Assembly (NCBI GenBank): GCA_902492895.1
Contig: CABUNG010000065.1
Coordinates: 1 to 5,599 of the forward strand
Direction: 5' to 3'
DNA: 5,599 bases
DNA from: an uncultured Oscillospiraceae bacterium
Lineage (GTDB): Bacteria > Bacillota > Clostridia > Oscillospirales > Acutalibacteraceae
The notes under the pieces were generated by a model. It worked only from the letters and a program-made list of their open reading frames with translations. It had not been told where the DNA came from and searched no databases. Made by a program: the position numbers and the translations under genes. Shown piece after piece: positions 5,499 to 5,599 of this stretch; position 1 is the stretch's first letter; every line of letters starts with the position of its first letter.

Positions 5499-5599
5499 AC
5501 CCGGCGGGGAGGTCTTTATCAGCTCGCATTCAAAAGACACCTGGTCCTATCGGGCGGCGGGCGGCCCGAGGTGCGGCGCGGACACGATGGTAAAGACCG
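5499..5599. other. Unassigned 3' flank
   Basis: This 101-nt stretch holds no identifiable gene or terminator. GGGGAGG at 5506-5512 looks like a Shine-Dalgarno but no ATG, GTG or TTG follows at a useful distance. One + frame is open from 5440 to the window end, with a GTG at 5488 overlapping the XRE gene by 11 nt (it would read MDAEPGGEVFISSHSKDTWS...). The piece is too short to judge. A GC-rich inverted repeat (CGGGC 5551-5555 / GCCCG 5564-5568) lacks a T-run. Confidence 0.3.

Noticed and set aside
5048..5593. A 181-codon + frame overlapping the XRE gene
   Set aside because: The XRE frame has the HTH and membrane repeats; this alternate frame has no motif and no Shine-Dalgarno.
1..5599. Search by eye for CRISPR repeats, tRNA/rRNA genes, insertion sequence ends, attachment sites and toxin-antitoxin or defence genes
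   Set aside because: No regularly spaced repeats, cloverleaf sequence, transposase or known defence motif was found; gene content is mainly housekeeping.

Overview
The window looks like a chromosomal housekeeping segment of a GC-rich member of the Bacillota, probably class Clostridia (Oscillospiraceae-like or a neighbouring lineage). This rests on the gene order nadD-yqeK / LCP / rsfS, on an S21 protein with the Firmicutes-type basic C-terminus, on a YqeG phosphatase, on strong purine-rich Shine-Dalgarno sites and on a near-consensus sigma-A promoter. All genes I can support are on the + strand. The exact genus is not recoverable from the sequence alone.

Layout: (1) Positions 1-885 are the 3' part of a fused gene, NadD (NAD synthesis) joined in frame to a YqeK-type HD phosphohydrolase; its start lies upstream of the window. 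(2) Positions 958-2415 encode a single-pass membrane LytR-CpsA-Psr (LCP) protein with a very basic cytoplasmic tail and an altered active-site motif. (3) Positions 2443-2832 encode the ribosomal silencing factor RsfS. These three probably form one transcription unit. (4) A textbook sigma-A promoter (2902-2930) drives rpsU (2986-3162), which ends at an intrinsic terminator (3172-3198). (5) After an 18-bp perfect palindrome come yqeG (3257-3775) and, 9 nt later, a TIM-barrel protein related to endonuclease IV (3785-4657). (6) A 142-nt gap holds a strong 16-bp-stem hairpin and a possible -10 element. (7) Positions 4800-5498 encode an XRE-type DNA-binding domain joined to a duplicated membrane module. 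The last 101 nt hold nothing I can identify.

Functionally, the first half couples NAD synthesis, dinucleotide turnover, cell-wall polymer attachment and ribosome hibernation or assembly, a grouping common in Bacillota. The second half looks like a separate unit (lipid phosphatase-like plus endonuclease IV-like), then a putative membrane-bound regulator. I see no mobile element, CRISPR array, tRNA, rRNA or defence system. The points most worth a second look are the Arg-to-Met change in the LCP signature motif, the XRE protein with two WWH membrane repeats, and three non-coding inverted repeats placed next to translation or transcription signals.
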